Assembly (NCBI GenBank): GCA_002483865.1
Contig: DLIT01000070.1
Location: 1-5,048 of the forward strand
Length of the DNA stretch: 5,048 bases
Origin: Brevundimonas sp. UBA7635
Lineage (GTDB): Bacteria > Pseudomonadota > Alphaproteobacteria > Caulobacterales > Caulobacteraceae
Direction: 5' to 3'
This document shows, one piece after another, positions 4,752-5,048 of this stretch; position 1 is the first letter of the stretch; each line of letters begins with the position of its first letter. A program made the position numbers and the translations under genes. A model generated the notes under the pieces. The model saw only the letters and a list, made by a program, of their open reading frames with translations, was not told the origin of the DNA and searched no databases.

Positions 4752-4974
4752 TCTTGTTGGACCGGCTGTGCATTCTCGGATGCAGACGCGGTCCGCAGGG
4801 ACGACCTAAGTTATTGTTCTTTGCAGCATTCTTGGGATTTCAATGGCTCTCGCGGACACCTGCGTGGGCCAATCGTTTTTGCGGATTTGCGTTCCTTGGG
4901 GCTCTGCCCGAGGCTTCGGTCTTTGAAATGGTTCACAGGGACGCGGTTCACACCGCTTGGGAATAACAACCGAT
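4752..4974 (+). promoter_or_regulatory. Long, probably structured 5' leader of the rpsJ operon
   Basis: If transcription starts near 4752, the leader can form several local hairpins. Hairpin A: GGACCG (4759-4764) with CGGTCC (4789-4794), enclosing TGCAT/ATGCA (4769-4773 with 4780-4784). Hairpin B: CCTT-GGGC (4894-4902, one bulged G) with GCCCGAGG (4906-4913). Hairpin C: AGGC (4911-4914) with GTCT (4919-4922) capped by a UUCG loop; it shares 4911-4913 with B, so the two compete. Hairpin D: GCGGT (4943-4947) with ACCGC (4952-4956), just before the start region. In E. coli the S10 operon leader is bound by ribosomal protein L4 for autogenous control. An equivalent role here is inference; no match to the E. 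coli leader was established. Confidence 0.45.
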
Positions 4975-5048
4975 ATGGATCAAAGCATCCGCATCAGGCT
5001 CAAGGCCTTCGATCATCGCGTCCTCGACTTTTCGACGCGCGAAATCGT
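4975..5048 (+). CDS. rpsJ: 30S ribosomal protein S10, N-terminal start (partial)
   Basis: From ATG 4975 the frame reads MDQSIRIRLKAFDHRVLDFS followed by TREI and runs off the window. IRIRLKAFDHRVLD and STREI are diagnostic of bacterial S10 (about 102 residues), which sits in the head of the 30S subunit and, as NusE, in the antitermination complex. It normally opens the S10 operon (rpsJ-rplC-rplD-...). The start fits the family's usual N-terminus. The Shine-Dalgarno is poor and distant: GGGA at 4959-4962, 12 bases before the ATG, directly after hairpin D. That is unusual for a highly expressed gene and hints at translational control. Phe at residue 19 replaces a position that varies in relatives. 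Confidence 0.95.
   Translation, partial: MDQSIRIRLKAFDHRVLDFSTREI

Larger units (their letters stand above)
4308..4974. other. 667-base divergent intergenic region between the barrel gene and rpsJ
   Basis: No convincing gene is seen on either strand. Two plus-strand frames (4399-4623 and 4754-4966) lack a ribosome site and recognisable protein character. The region must hold the promoter of the minus-strand barrel gene, which I could not pin down: no good -35/-10 pair appears in the first 200 bases upstream of 4307. It also holds the rpsJ promoter and leader described separately, plus inverted repeats at 4509-4545, 4591-4615 and 4684-4713. An AT-rich island (TTAATATATAT, 4544-4554) stands out. 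Confidence 0.6.

Noticed and set aside
4754..4966. Possible 70-aa leader peptide before rpsJ
   Set aside because: It would start with TTG about two bases after the predicted transcription start, with no Shine-Dalgarno. The sequence is unremarkable and hairpins explain the region better.

Overview
The window looks like a high-GC alphaproteobacterium, most likely Caulobacterales (a Brevundimonas- or Caulobacter-like genome). This rests on the EF-Tu tail and S10 head at the two ends, the type of small beta-barrel outer membrane protein, and the HfsK/BioF2-type acyltransferase. It is a judgement from protein character and was not checked by any search.

Layout. Bases 1-52 are the last 16 codons of tuf (EF-Tu), followed by a strong hairpin terminator. 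A 54-codon gene on the minus strand (143-307) runs towards that terminator. Divergent from it is a two-gene operon: a FemAB/BioF2-like GNAT acyltransferase (457-1587) and, 15 bases later, a cupin-like/JmjC-type protein with an HxD...H metal site (1603-2499). Next comes a secreted DUF2807 (GIN-domain) beta-solenoid protein (2604-3497). A near-perfect bidirectional terminator (3519-3550) separates it from a convergent outer membrane beta-barrel gene (3582-4307, minus strand). A 667-base gene-free stretch follows, holding inverted repeats, a good sigma-70-type promoter and a probably structured 5' leader. The window ends inside rpsJ (ribosomal protein S10), the first gene of the S10 operon.

How it fits together. 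In many bacteria tuf (end of the str operon) lies next to rpsJ. Here about 4.9 kb of envelope-related and unknown genes sit between them. Three of the four larger inserted genes point to the cell envelope: an acyltransferase of a family that modifies cell-wall or surface glycans, a secreted beta-solenoid, and an outer membrane barrel. The rpsJ operon therefore has its own promoter, with a single GANTC (CcrM-type) site in the spacer between -35 and -10 and a leader of about 220 nt that can fold into several hairpins.

No tRNA, rRNA, insertion sequence, phage gene or CRISPR array is visible. I see no clear new defence or mobile system. The points most worth a second look are the acyltransferase/cupin-like pair, the rpsJ promoter and leader, and the small disordered protein encoded next to tuf.
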